Origin: Nitrospira sp.
Lineage (GTDB): Bacteria > Nitrospirota > Nitrospiria > Nitrospirales > Nitrospiraceae
Direction of reading: 5' to 3'
Length of the DNA stretch: 18,428 nt
Assembly: GCA_030456405.1 (NCBI GenBank)
Contig: JAKDNQ010000020.1
Span: 1 to 18,428, forward strand
The notes below the pieces were generated by a model. The model was not told the DNA's origin, did no database searches, and saw nothing but the letters and a program-made list of their open reading frames with translations. Shown piece after piece: positions 1-7,391 of this stretch; position 1 is the first letter of the stretch; every line of letters starts with the position of its first letter. A program made the translations under genes and the position numbers.

Positions 1-461
1 CCTGCAATCCGTACGAACCCATCGAAGTTGTACGGGGCATGCTCTCGAGGATCGACATAGAGATGAATCGCCGGCACCATGACTTTCGGTGTTCCTTGCT
101 GCGAGAGCATGAGGAGTGTTTGTGGCCCGCGCGCGTCTCGTGACCGCGGGGTCTGCCGGCGTGGTGTGGAGGCGTATTCGGATGGAGAAGGCGAAGGATG
201 TGCACCGGCAGTGGGAGCGGATGAGGGGTGTATGGTGGCGTCGTAGCGTGCGCGCGCAGTTGGATCACTCAGTGTTTGGTACGCCTGATTGAGCAGTGTG
301 GTGCGGGCTTCTGCCTTACGATGGAGCGTCGGCGCATGGGTAAAGCGATCCGGATGCCAGACCTGGATCTGTTCGTGCCAGGCTTTCTTAATCTCAACTT
401 CTGTGGCGGTCGGGAGAAGTTCGAGCAGTGCATAGTAATTCGTCGTTGGTTTGTCCCGCAT
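1..461 (-). CDS. J-domain (DnaJ-like) protein, 3' end beyond the window
   Basis: The reading frame is open for 153 codons from ATG at 461 to the left edge, so the gene is cut by the window. The first ~75 residues form a J-domain: it opens with NYYALLEL (8-15), has the diagnostic HPD tripeptide at 36-38 inside VWHPDRF, and closes with LNQAYQTLSDP and RYDA (about 57-75). J-domains stimulate the ATPase of Hsp70/DnaK partners. After it comes a Pro/Ser/Arg-rich linker (about 78-110), then a segment I do not recognise (LLMLSQQGTPKVMVPAIHLY and onward). No Gly/Phe-rich region or CXXCXGXG zinc repeats are visible, so this is not a canonical DnaJ. The start is fixed by an in-frame TGA two codons upstream. 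Shine-Dalgarno is weak. It is divergent from tex. Confidence 0.85.
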   Translation of the reverse strand, partial: MRDKPTTNYYALLELLPTATEVEIKKAWHEQIQVWHPDRFTHAPTLHRKAEARTTLLNQAYQTLSDPTARARYDATIHPSSAPTAGAHPSPSPSEYASTPRRQTPRSRDARGPQTLLMLSQQGTPKVMVPAIHLYVDPREHAPYNFDGFVRIA

Positions 462-719
462 CGATCACTAAGTGTATCGGAGTGGTGGGTTGAGGTCTAG
501 TCGAAGGGCATTGGTTCGAGAGGTTTCGAGATAGGATAGGGTGGATACGCGGGTGTGTTTGCAGTAGACTCGCCGTGAACCTCTTATTACCCGCAGTGTA
601 TGAAGTGATTTCATTGATCAAGAGTTTCAACACACCGTCATAATAAGAAAGCGCGTGTAGTTCCAAGTGGCCGACGTTTGGCGTGACGCCGCTTTCAGAA
701 GGATCAGTAACGGACAGAG
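462..719. promoter_or_regulatory. Divergent intergenic region between the J-domain gene and tex
   Basis: These 258 bases separate two divergent genes and should carry both promoters. No strong sigma-70 pair is apparent. The best for tex is TTGATC near 615 and CATAAT near 640 with a 19-base spacer, which is longer than usual. A GGA-containing stretch just before 720 may act as a ribosome binding site. No RNA gene or terminator is evident. Confidence 0.3.
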
Positions 720-3140
720 ATGGTTTCTCCAACGACCCAATCAGTTTCAGAAACAGCACAGCTGAAGATCGTTCCCCTCATCGCCAAGGAACTCGGTGTG
801 GGACCGGGCCAGGTTCAAGCGGCGGTTGTCTTGCTGGATGAAGGGGCGACTGTGCCGTTTATCGCGCGGTATCGGAAGGAGGCCACGGGCAATCTGGACG
901 ATACACACTTGCGTACGTTGGAAGAGCGACTGCTGTATCTGCGGGAATTGGAGCAGCGCCGAATGGCGATTCTGGCGTCGATTGAAGAACAGGGGAAACT
1001 CACCGACGCACTGCGCGGCAGCATTGAGGCGGCCACGACCAAGCAAGGCGTGGAAGATCTGTATCTGCCCTACAAGCCGAAGCGCCGGACGCGAGCGCAG
1101 ATTGCGCGCGAAGCCGGGTTGGAGCCATTGGCCGATGCGCTGCTGGCTGATCCAAGGCTCGATCCTGAGCAGGAAGCCGTGAAGTATGTGAATGTGAGGC
1201 CTGCCGCCGAGGGTGTGGAGGCGATCAATGTGCCCGATGCCAAGGCCGCGCTCGAAGGCGCCCGTGACATTCTGGCCGAGCGGTTTGCGGAAACTGCCGA
1301 TCTGCTCGCGAAATTGCGCGCCCGCATGTGGGATCAGGGCGTCGTCAGATCTACCGTGATGAAGGGCCAAGAAATGGCTGCGGAAGAAAAGTTCCGAGAT
1401 TATTATGCCTATTCTGAGACTATCCGCACTATCCCGTCGCATCGCGCGCTGGCCCTGTTCCGTGGCCGCACACTGGGCATCTTAAAGATTGAATTAGGTT
1501 TGGAGGACGCGCTCGAAGTTGTGACGCCGCATCCCTGTGTCTCAACGATTGCTGCGCACGTCGGCGTCGAGGATCGCGGTCGTCGCGCGGACCAGTGGTT
1601 GATGGGGGTGTGCGATTGGACGTGGCGAATCAAAATAATTCTGCATCTTACCGTGGAGCTGCTCGTGCAATTGCGCGAAGCCGCAGAAGCCGAGGCGATC
1701 AAGATTTTCGGCCGCAATCTGCACGAGCTGTTGCTGGCGGCGCCGGCTGGCCCGAAGGCCGTGCTCGGCCTCGATCCCGGCATCCGCACGGGCTGCAAGG
1801 TGGCGGTGGTCGATGCGACCGGCAAGTTGTTGGAGACGACGACGGTGTATCCCCTCCAGCCGCGCAATGACTGGAAGGGATCGCTGGTGACGCTGGTCCG
1901 GCTGGTCGTGCAACATGAAGTTGAACTGATCTCGATCGGGAATGGGACCGGCAGTCGCGAGACCGACAAGCTGGCCATCGAGGCGATCAAAATCGTCGCG
2001 GCGCAGAAGCCGGAGCAACACGTGAACAAGATCGTGGTGAGCGAGGCGGGGGCGTCGGTCTATTCTGCCTCGGCTTTTGCGGCGGCGGAGTTTCCAGAAT
2101 TGGATGTGAGTCTGCGCGGCGCCGTGTCCATCGCTCGTCGCCTGCAAGACCCGCTGGCGGAGTTGGTGAAGATCGATCCCAAGGCCATCGGCGTGGGCCA
2201 GTATCAGCACGATGTCAATCAGAAGGCGCTGGCGCGGTCGCTCGATGCGACGGTGGAGGATTGCGTCAATGCGGTGGGCGTGGACGTGAATACGGCGTCG
2301 GCTCCGCTGCTTGAACGGGTGTCTGGTTTGAACAAGACGCTGGCAAAGAATATCGTCGAGTACCGCGATGCCAACGGTCCCTTTCCGAATCGCGCTACGA
2401 TACGCAAGGTGCCGCGCCTCGGCGACAAGACGTTCGAGCAGGCCGCCGGCTTTCTGCGCATCAATGACGGAGATAATCCGTTGGATCGCTCTTCCGTCCA
2501 TCCGGAAGCCTATCCGGTGGTCGAGCGCATTCTCGCGCGCATCAATAAAGGGATTGTGGATGTGATGGGGCAGTCGGCGTTGCTCACAGGACTTTCGCCT
2601 GCCGACTTCACCGATGAGCAATTCGGTGTGCCGACGGTGCGCGATATTCTGACAGAATTGGAAAAACCTGGCCGCGACCCACGCCCGGAATTCAAGACGG
2701 CCACGTTCCAAGAGGGTGTCGAATCGCTGACCGATCTACATCCTGGCATGGTGCTCGAAGGCGTGGTGACGAACGTGGCGGCCTTCGGCGCCTTTGTCGA
2801 TGTCGGGGTGCATCAGGACGGACTCGTGCATGTGTCGGCGTTGGCGAACAAGTTTGTCAAAGATCCTCATGAGGTCGTGAAGCCCGGCCAGATTGTGAAG
2901 GTCAAGGTGCTGGACGTCGATGTGAAGCGCCAACGCATCTCTCTGACCATGCGCCTCGACGATGCGGCAGGCAGCACATCATCTTCAAACCGAGCGCCGG
3001 TCGAAGTTCCATCAGGAATAGCACGCGATCCGCGTAACCGGCGCCCACCGATACCTCAGCACGTTCCTGATCGCCAGCCGCAGCCAACCGGCACGATGGC
3101 CATGGCACTGGCGCTCGCACACGCCAAGCAAAAGAAGTAG
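720..3140 (+). CDS. tex: Tex family RNA-binding transcription accessory protein
   Basis: 806 residues, slightly longer than the usual ~770 of Tex proteins. Order of parts: helical Tex N-terminal domain (about 15-210, with [17 protein letters not shown] near 40-60); YqgF/RuvC-like RNase H fold beginning at [14 protein letters not shown] (about 345-360); helix-hairpin-helix region (about 500-570, [19 protein letters not shown] then [14 protein letters not shown]); S1 RNA-binding domain (about 675-746, [21 protein letters not shown]). The last ~55 residues are a Pro/Arg/Gln-rich tail that is probably disordered. Tex binds nucleic acid and influences transcription, stress tolerance and virulence gene expression in several bacteria, but its exact biochemical job is unsettled. 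ATG at 720 directly follows a GGACAGAG stretch and gives the full N-terminal domain. The gene appears to stand alone; about 230 bases separate it from the next pair. Confidence 0.96.
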   Translation: MVSPTTQSVSETAQLKIVPLIAKELGVGPGQVQAAVVLLDEGATVPFIARYRKEATGNLDDTHLRTLEERLLYLRELEQRRMAILASIEEQGKLTDALRGSIEAATTKQGVEDLYLPYKPKRRTRAQIAREAGLEPLADALLADPRLDPEQEAVKYVNVRPAAEGVEAINVPDAKAALEGARDILAERFAETADLLAKLRARMWDQGVVRSTVMKGQEMAAEEKFRDYYAYSETIRTIPSHRALALFRGRTLGILKIELGLEDALEVVTPHPCVSTIAAHVGVEDRGRRADQWLMGVCDWTWRIKIILHLTVELLVQLREAAEAEAIKIFGRNLHELLLAAPAGPKAVLGLDPGIRTGCKVAVVDATGKLLETTTVYPLQPRNDWKGSLVTLVRLVVQHEVELISIGNGTGSRETDKLAIEAIKIVAAQKPEQHVNKIVVSEAGASVYSASAFAAAEFPELDVSLRGAVSIARRLQDPLAELVKIDPKAIGVGQYQHDVNQKALARSLDATVEDCVNAVGVDVNTASAPLLERVSGLNKTLAKNIVEYRDANGPFPNRATIRKVPRLGDKTFEQAAGFLRINDGDNPLDRSSVHPEAYPVVERILARINKGIVDVMGQSALLTGLSPADFTDEQFGVPTVRDILTELEKPGRDPRPEFKTATFQEGVESLTDLHPGMVLEGVVTNVAAFGAFVDVGVHQDGLVHVSALANKFVKDPHEVVKPGQIVKVKVLDVDVKRQRISLTMRLDDAAGSTSSSNRAPVEVPSGIARDPRNRRPPIPQHVPDRQPQPTGTMAMALALAHAKQKK

Positions 3141-3303
3141 CAAGCCCGCGCGGTTTGTCTTTAGCCTCCCTTTTAATCTTGTGCCGAGAGCGTGATCGCT
3201 AGAATTCCAGTTCATTTTCGAGATCCGTTTGGCCCTTCTTAAAATTTCTTTTTCTCCTGTTCGTCTTCTTTCTTTTCCAGGGTTTGCAGCGCGTCCGGGT
3301 TTA

Positions 3304-3332
3304 TCGACATCAGCATGCGAGACTGCTATCAT
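3304..3332 (+). promoter_or_regulatory. Sigma-70 type promoter of the toxin-antitoxin pair
   Basis: A -35 box TCGACA (3304-3309, 5 of 6 to TTGACA) and a -10 box TATCAT (3327-3332, 5 of 6 to TATAAT) are separated by exactly 17 bases. The expected start of transcription is near 3340, leaving a leader of about 35 bases before the antitoxin ATG at 3376. Confidence 0.6.
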
Positions 3333-3342
3333 TATGCTATCA
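3324..3342 (+). promoter_or_regulatory. Direct-repeat operator candidate for antitoxin autoregulation
   Basis: TGCTATCA occurs twice, at 3324-3331 and 3335-3342, with start points 11 bases apart, about one helical turn. The first copy overlaps the -10 box of the pair's promoter. Ribbon-helix-helix antitoxins commonly bind tandem short sites over their own promoter, so this is a natural site for antitoxin or antitoxin-toxin complex binding. Binding is inferred from position and spacing only. Confidence 0.5.
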
Positions 3343-3375
3343 CGATAAGATGTTTGCGATTAATAGGAGGTAACC

Positions 3376-3609
3376 ATGGCGCAAGTGCTTGTCCGGCAGC
3401 TGAATGACAAGGTCGTTGACCGTCTGAAGAAGCGGGCGAAGGAGCACGGAAGATCGCTGCAATCTGAGGTGAAGACGATTCTGGAAGAAGCCGTGCCTGA
3501 CTATGAACGTGCGTGGAAACGAATTGATTCACTTCGGTTGAAATTGAAGCGGTCGGATAGGAAGTTCGGCAACAGCGCTGATCTCATTCGCGAGGATCGT
3601 GATCGGTGA
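3376..3609 (+). CDS. FitA/VapB-like ribbon-helix-helix antitoxin
   Basis: 77 residues. The N-terminal ~40 residues match FitA-type ribbon-helix-helix antitoxins: a short beta strand (QVLVRQLND) followed by two helices (VVDRLKKRAKEHG and SLQSEVKTILEEAV, with the RSLQSE turn). The C-terminal half is charged and should wrap the toxin. It would neutralise the downstream PIN-domain RNase and repress its own promoter as a dimer. Start choice is firm: AGGAGG at 3365-3370 lies 5 bases before ATG 3376. Its stop codon overlaps the toxin's start by 4 bases (GTGA), which is typical of translationally coupled antitoxin-toxin pairs. Confidence 0.88.
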   Translation: MAQVLVRQLNDKVVDRLKKRAKEHGRSLQSEVKTILEEAVPDYERAWKRIDSLRLKLKRSDRKFGNSADLIREDRDR

Positions 3610-4037
3610 TCGGATATGTGGTGGATGCCAGCGTGGCGATCAAGTGGTTTGTCCCCGAGATTCATTCGGATGCGGCATTGCGGGCTCGACGTGGCGGATA
3701 TCGACTCCATGTTCCGGCCTTCATGATGCTGGAGATAGGCAATGCGTTGGCTAAGAAAATCAGACGGATGGAACTGACACGGCCAGAAGGCGATGCGATC
3801 CTGAAGGAGCTTAAACACCTGCCGCTCCAGCGACATGCCGATGAACGGCTCTTTCCTGCAGCGTATACGCTGGCCTGTGAGACCCACCGAAGTCTGTACG
3901 ATTGTCTCTATCTCGCCCTGGCCGAAGCGATTGACGGAATCCTGGTCACGGCTGACCAAAAATTCTACGCCGCGCTCGCCGCGGGAGCGTACGGGCGACA
4001 CGTGCTGTGGGTTGAAGACCTTCCACGATCCATGTAG
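3606..4037 (+). CDS. VapC/FitB-like PIN-domain RNase toxin
   Basis: 143 residues, normal for the family. It starts with GTG at 3606, inside the end of the antitoxin gene. All four conserved acidic residues of the PIN active site can be placed: D7 in VVDASVAIKW, E43 in FMMLEIGNAL, D99 in HRSLYDCLYLAL and D117 in LVTADQKF. Such proteins coordinate Mg/Mn and cleave RNA, often tRNA or rRNA, when released from the antitoxin. The intact catalytic set and the coupled start suggest a functional toxin. The target RNA cannot be told from sequence. A chromosomal location next to gene-poor DNA fits a mobile or recently gained module. Confidence 0.9.
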   Translation: MIGYVVDASVAIKWFVPEIHSDAALRARRGGYRLHVPAFMMLEIGNALAKKIRRMELTRPEGDAILKELKHLPLQRHADERLFPAAYTLACETHRSLYDCLYLALAEAIDGILVTADQKFYAALAAGAYGRHVLWVEDLPRSM

Positions 4038-4248
4038 CCCCCGATCAGCAACACTCGGACCTCACATAAGATGCACCTTCGCTGCGGCCGGCGAACGCAG
4101 ACAATGCCGGGCGTGCCGATCAGATCATTCAGATTCTTCGATAGGAGTATGATCGAGTGCCCATGGGCAACGGCTTGCAGGAGCGGGTACTGGTCAATCT
4201 TGAATTGTAGGGGCTAGCGAAAGATGCGCAGTTCTGGCATGATGAGAT

Positions 4249-4500
4249 ATGGCTATAAAGAACCTCATCGGCGATCTTCAAAATGCCCTATCCATCGCCC
4301 AAGCCGGCATAAAAGGGACATTGAAGTCCCTGAAAAGCCCACGGCCTAAAGCTAAGAAACCAACTGCTAGAAAACGCACTTCTAAGCAGGTGGCGCTCTC
4401 CGTTACCGATAGAAAGCTAAAGACCAAAGGCAAAACAACGGCTAAGGCGCGTGTGTTGCGGCAGTCAAAGAAAGTTAAAAACCGCAAAAGTACCTCTTAG
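4249..4500 (+). CDS. Small Lys/Arg-rich basic protein, function unknown
   Basis: 83 residues. The first ~28 could form an amphipathic helix (MAIKNLIGDLQNALSIAQ). The rest is dominated by Lys, Arg, Ser and Thr with Pro-Lys-Ala-Lys-like stretches (PRPKAKKPTARKRTSKQ; KTKGKTTAKARVLRQSKK). This resembles the tails of bacterial histone-H1-like or other nucleic-acid-binding basic proteins, but no named domain is recognisable. Codon use is more A-rich than in flanking genes. Ribosome binding sequence before ATG 4249 is weak. A terminator-like hairpin at 4594-4613 lies 94 bases downstream, supporting a real plus-strand transcript. It could also be a chance reading frame. Confidence 0.45.
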   Translation: MAIKNLIGDLQNALSIAQAGIKGTLKSLKSPRPKAKKPTARKRTSKQVALSVTDRKLKTKGKTTAKARVLRQSKKVKNRKSTS

Positions 4501-4593
4501 CGCTCTGTGGGTCATTGTGACGTGCCTTTGCCCAGCATCCTAGGTCGCCTTCGCTGAAACACTCCGACATTTTCAGCCGCGCAAGAGAAACAT

Positions 4594-4627
4594 CTCCTGA
4601 CAGCGCTCAGGAGCAAGTCTTTCTATT
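4594..4627 (+). terminator. Rho-independent-like terminator after the basic protein gene
   Basis: CTCCTGA (4594-4600) and TCAGGAG (4607-4613) form a 7-bp stem with a 6-base loop. It is followed by CAAGTCTTTCTATTC, which is T-rich but interrupted. This is a plausible plus-strand terminator of moderate strength. Confidence 0.45.
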
Positions 4628-4974
4628 CTAAGCCACATAGCAAAAATTCACATTCTGGCATTTGGCCATTCCGCACCTCACTTTGGTTAAGCGCAGAGCT
4701 TCATTATCTGACTTCAAGGCTCTCTCCAATCCCGATAGAAAGAATTGCTTTTTAATCCTACAGACGAATTTTGCGCTCGAACAAGACCAAGCCCTGCTCT
4801 CTTTCAACAATGATTGGGCGGTCCTTCTTGGAGACTTGCAGGATCAGATGGTCGCGTTCGCGATTTCGAGAGGAAAGTCGCTGAGTACCCGACATCTTTT
4901 ACGGGATGGACCAACGGCGAACGTGTATGCCTTGATTATTGAAGTGGGGCTGTTCTGTTTCCTGCCGACTGGAA

Positions 4975-5006
4975 ATATGGACTGTTGCTGGATCAACAGT
5001 CCATAT
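4975..5006. repeat. Perfect 13-bp inverted repeat, 6-base loop
   Basis: ATATGGACTGTTG at 4975-4987 and its exact reverse complement CAACAGTCCATAT at 4994-5006 flank the loop CTGGAT. No T-run follows on either strand, so this is not an ordinary intrinsic terminator. It could be a protein binding site, a processed RNA hairpin or a vestige of a mobile element. Confidence 0.7.
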
Positions 5007-5261
5007 GCAACTTCTGCTGCTCTATCCGCATTGAATCCCTTGAAACCTTAAAACACTGGAAAAATTGAAGGTCATGGGTTATGCCATATCCACAATACAA
5101 AATCGTGGGACTCCTGCTGTTCGGGAGAGGACCTCACGATCGCTGTCGGCAGAGGAGTCGGCGTCTTTGCCAAACTGCGGAGGCTGATTTCAACCATTGT
5201 TCGAGACATTGATCGAGCGCCGGCAGTTGGTCGGCGTTGGCGGGTTCAGGTGCGAGCTGCT

Positions 5262-6176
5262 ATGAAAAGCTCCGTCCAGATTGGGTATCGCATTGTCGTG
5301 CTTGGCTTGAGCGCAGGCATTGCTTTGTCACTGCCGGCGATAGCCACGAGCTTTCTGGCCTACTGGGTGAGAGTGAAGGATGACAAGACGTCTCTTCTCA
5401 TGATGGAGATGGCAGTGGTATTGGCAATCCTGTTGATTGTCTTGGCTAACCTGATCCGTCTGAGCGTTCGAGACAGATCGCTCGCCAAGATGGCCATCGG
5501 CGCCGGCCTGGTCTCGTTTTACCCCAACCATGATCGTCGTTCGCGGAACCATATTCAGCAACTCCAAGAAAAGCAGGGCACGGGACGGACGATCATGGTG
5601 ATCGGGTATGGAACATTGACCGACCAAGTAGGAGATTTGTCCTCAGTGTTAGAACGATGCATGGGAGCCAACGTCTTGCTGATGAATCCGTACAGTCAGG
5701 AGTCGCGGGCGCGAATTGGGACGATCGCAGACCCCAGATACACGGTCGAACTCCTTCAAGACGAGGTACGTCGCAGCATCGAACTGCTCAAAAGACTCAG
5801 GAGGATCGGCAAATTAGTCAGGCTCAAATTCTATGAAGAGGCTCCGCTTGTCAAGCTGGTCATCCTCGGAGATTACCTCTGGTTGCAACATTACCATCCC
5901 GACTTGAATGTCCGAGCGATGCCAGAATATGTACTCCGGCACAATCTGAAGGATCACAACCTCCACACCTTCTACTACCACTACTTCGTCCAGCGCTGGG
6001 GTAGCAGTGAAATACCGGAGTACGATCTCGATACCGATGAGCTGGTGTTCCGGGGTCCGCAGGGCATAGAGGATAGATGGGCCATTCGGGGTAAAGGATA
6101 CAACGAACCGGGCCGGTGTGCCAATCTGAGAACGCGAGAAGATCACAAATGGCAACGCAGGGGACGGTTTCGTTGA
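5262..6176 (+). CDS. Two-TM membrane protein with phospholipase-D-like cytoplasmic part (putative)
   Basis: 304 residues from ATG 5262. An AGGTG sequence ends 9 bases before it; a GTG at 5250 is an in-frame alternative. Two hydrophobic segments (about 8-32 and 46-68) anchor the N-terminus. A soluble part of ~230 residues follows, with an alternating strand/helix pattern: TIMVIGYGTL, NVLLMNPYSQ, VRLKFYEEAPLVKLVILGDYLWLQHYHP, then a tyrosine/histidine-rich stretch and an acidic YDLDTDELVF motif. The arrangement recalls phospholipase-D-like domains found in uncharacterised membrane proteins, but the catalytic HxK(x)4D motif is not visible, so enzyme activity is doubtful. The frame stays open upstream to 5052, so the real N-terminus may differ. 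It converges on the sulfur block, 199 bases away. Confidence 0.6.
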   Translation: MKSSVQIGYRIVVLGLSAGIALSLPAIATSFLAYWVRVKDDKTSLLMMEMAVVLAILLIVLANLIRLSVRDRSLAKMAIGAGLVSFYPNHDRRSRNHIQQLQEKQGTGRTIMVIGYGTLTDQVGDLSSVLERCMGANVLLMNPYSQESRARIGTIADPRYTVELLQDEVRRSIELLKRLRRIGKLVRLKFYEEAPLVKLVILGDYLWLQHYHPDLNVRAMPEYVLRHNLKDHNLHTFYYHYFVQRWGSSEIPEYDLDTDELVFRGPQGIEDRWAIRGKGYNEPGRCANLRTREDHKWQRRGRFR

Positions 6177-6375
6177 TCACCCAGTGGAGATGAAAGGTCA
6201 CGATCGAAGGAGGAAGGTCCGGTGTTCTTGGGGATGTTCGCTGAGCATCTTCTGAGCGTGAGGCAAGTGGCGGGGGCAGTCTGTGACCTATGGCTTTCAG
6301 TGCGGAGTGGCGAATGAACGGGGCGCCGATCGTCAGCCCCGAGAAAGGTTAGCGAACTTTCAGGAAGGATTGTTG

Positions 6376-7362
6376 TTAGATATTCGGGTGAGAGACTGCC
6401 TGACGCATCTCTTTTGGCTCGATCATCAGCGTGTTTGTATGGCGCATCTGCGCCTGGATGACATTGCTTCCAGGCGGCACGCTTTGGGTCAACCACACAT
6501 TACCGCCGACGATCGCCCCTTTACCGATCGTAATGCGGCCCAGGATCGTGGCGCCGGCATAGATGACGACGTCGTCTTCGACGATGGGATGACGGGCGGC
6601 GCCTTTGATGAGCAGGCCCTGCTCATTTTCGGGGAAACGTTTAGCGCCGAGGGTGACCGTTTGATACAGACGAACTCGCTCGCCGATGATCGTCGTTTCA
6701 CCGATGACCACTCCGGTGCCGTGATCGATAAAAAAGTATCCGCCGATGTTCGCGGCCGGATGAATATCGATGCCGGTTGCCGAATGGGCGATCTCCGAGA
6801 TCAATCGCGCCGGTAGATGCGCTCCCAACTCGTAGAGCGCGTGGGCTAGCCGATAGTAGATAATGGCGGTCATACCGGGATAGCAGAGCAGAATCTCGGA
6901 TGCGCTGGTAGCTGCCGGATCGCCTTGATAGGCAGCTTGTAAATCGGTGAAGAGCAGGGCGCGAATGGATGGCAACTGTGCCGCAAACTTGGTGGTCATC
7001 TCGCTGGCGGTGCGATTCGCGTCCGTGTCCACTGGCTCGTCTTGGTCCGAGACAAACAGTAGCCCTCGGCGGATTTGATCTTGTAACAGGCTCAATGTCA
7101 GGTTTAGTTGGTTGCCGACAAAATAATCGATGTTCGACTCGTTCAAGTCCGACCGGCCATAATGGGTCGGAAACAAGACGGCACACAACCCATCCAGGAC
7201 ACCGAGCAATGCTTTTCGTGACGGCAACTCCCGAATCCGGCCCTGATGTCTCACGTTGTGGGCAACCTCACGCGACTGTCGGAGTTCAGCGACCACACGC
7301 TCGATATTCCATGTGGTCTGAGCTACGTCGGAGTTTTGAATAGGATTGATGGTCATGGTCAC
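6376..7362 (-). CDS. epsC: Serine O-acetyltransferase, EpsC/SrpH type
   Basis: 328 residues. It transfers acetyl from acetyl-CoA to L-serine, giving O-acetylserine for cysteine synthesis. The first ~190 residues are helical. The rest is a left-handed beta-helix of hexapeptide repeats with the SAT signature: GIDIHPAANIGGYFFIDHGT, GVVIGETTIIGERVRLYQTV, then VEDDVVIYAGATILGRITIG and GAIVGGNVWLTQSV. Length fits the EpsC branch rather than the shorter E. coli CysE. The protein ends in ...HPNI; a C-terminal Ile is the residue with which many SATs dock into the CysK active site, and CysK is encoded in the same block. An AGGTGA sequence precedes ATG 7362. It lies 29 bases after the desulfurase gene and is the last gene of the minus-strand block. 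In cyanobacteria the homologue SrpH sits beside the SrpI encapsulin. Confidence 0.94.
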   Translation of the reverse strand: MTMTINPIQNSDVAQTTWNIERVVAELRQSREVAHNVRHQGRIRELPSRKALLGVLDGLCAVLFPTHYGRSDLNESNIDYFVGNQLNLTLSLLQDQIRRGLLFVSDQDEPVDTDANRTASEMTTKFAAQLPSIRALLFTDLQAAYQGDPAATSASEILLCYPGMTAIIYYRLAHALYELGAHLPARLISEIAHSATGIDIHPAANIGGYFFIDHGTGVVIGETTIIGERVRLYQTVTLGAKRFPENEQGLLIKGAARHPIVEDDVVIYAGATILGRITIGKGAIVGGNVWLTQSVPPGSNVIQAQMRHTNTLMIEPKEMRQAVSHPNI

Positions 7363-7391
7363 CTATCTGTCTGAACGGTTAGCGCTCAGGG

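Larger units (their letters stand above)
4501..5249. other. Gene-poor region with no recognisable gene
   Basis: About 750 bases between the basic protein and the PLD-like membrane protein. It holds a terminator-like hairpin (4594-4627) and a perfect 13-bp inverted repeat (4975-5006). A plus-strand open frame at 4662-5051 (129 residues, TTG start, no ribosome binding sequence, no recognisable motif) contains the inverted repeat near its end, so I do not call it a gene. The last 200 bases form an open frame continuous with the next gene. The region may be decayed coding DNA, but I cannot identify a parent gene. Confidence 0.4.

Noticed and set aside
228..500. Plus-strand open frame of 90 codons
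   Set aside because: It overlaps the J-domain gene on the opposite strand, whose HPD motif and uninterrupted 153-codon frame are far stronger evidence.
394..759. Minus-strand open frame of 121 codons spanning the start of tex
   Set aside because: It overlaps both tex and the J-domain gene, has no recognisable motif and runs through the expected divergent promoter region.
3239..3316. Minus-strand 25-codon frame ending in EQEKKKF
   Set aside because: Looks slightly protein-like but is tiny, lacks a ribosome site and overlaps the antitoxin promoter.
4060..4248. Minus-strand frame from an ATG near 4239 broken by TAG, continuing as FKIDQYPLLQAVAHGHSI
   Set aside because: Could be a decayed gene, but no parent family is recognised and its left part is antisense to the toxin gene. 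Too little to call a pseudogene.
4662..5051. Plus-strand open frame of 129 codons with TTG start
   Set aside because: No ribosome binding sequence, no family resemblance, and a perfect 13-bp inverted repeat lies in it. I describe the region but do not call a gene.
6319..6341. Hairpin CGGGGC/GCCCCG downstream of the serine acetyltransferase gene
   Set aside because: Only 6 bp with an 11-base loop and no T-run on the minus strand; too weak to call a terminator.
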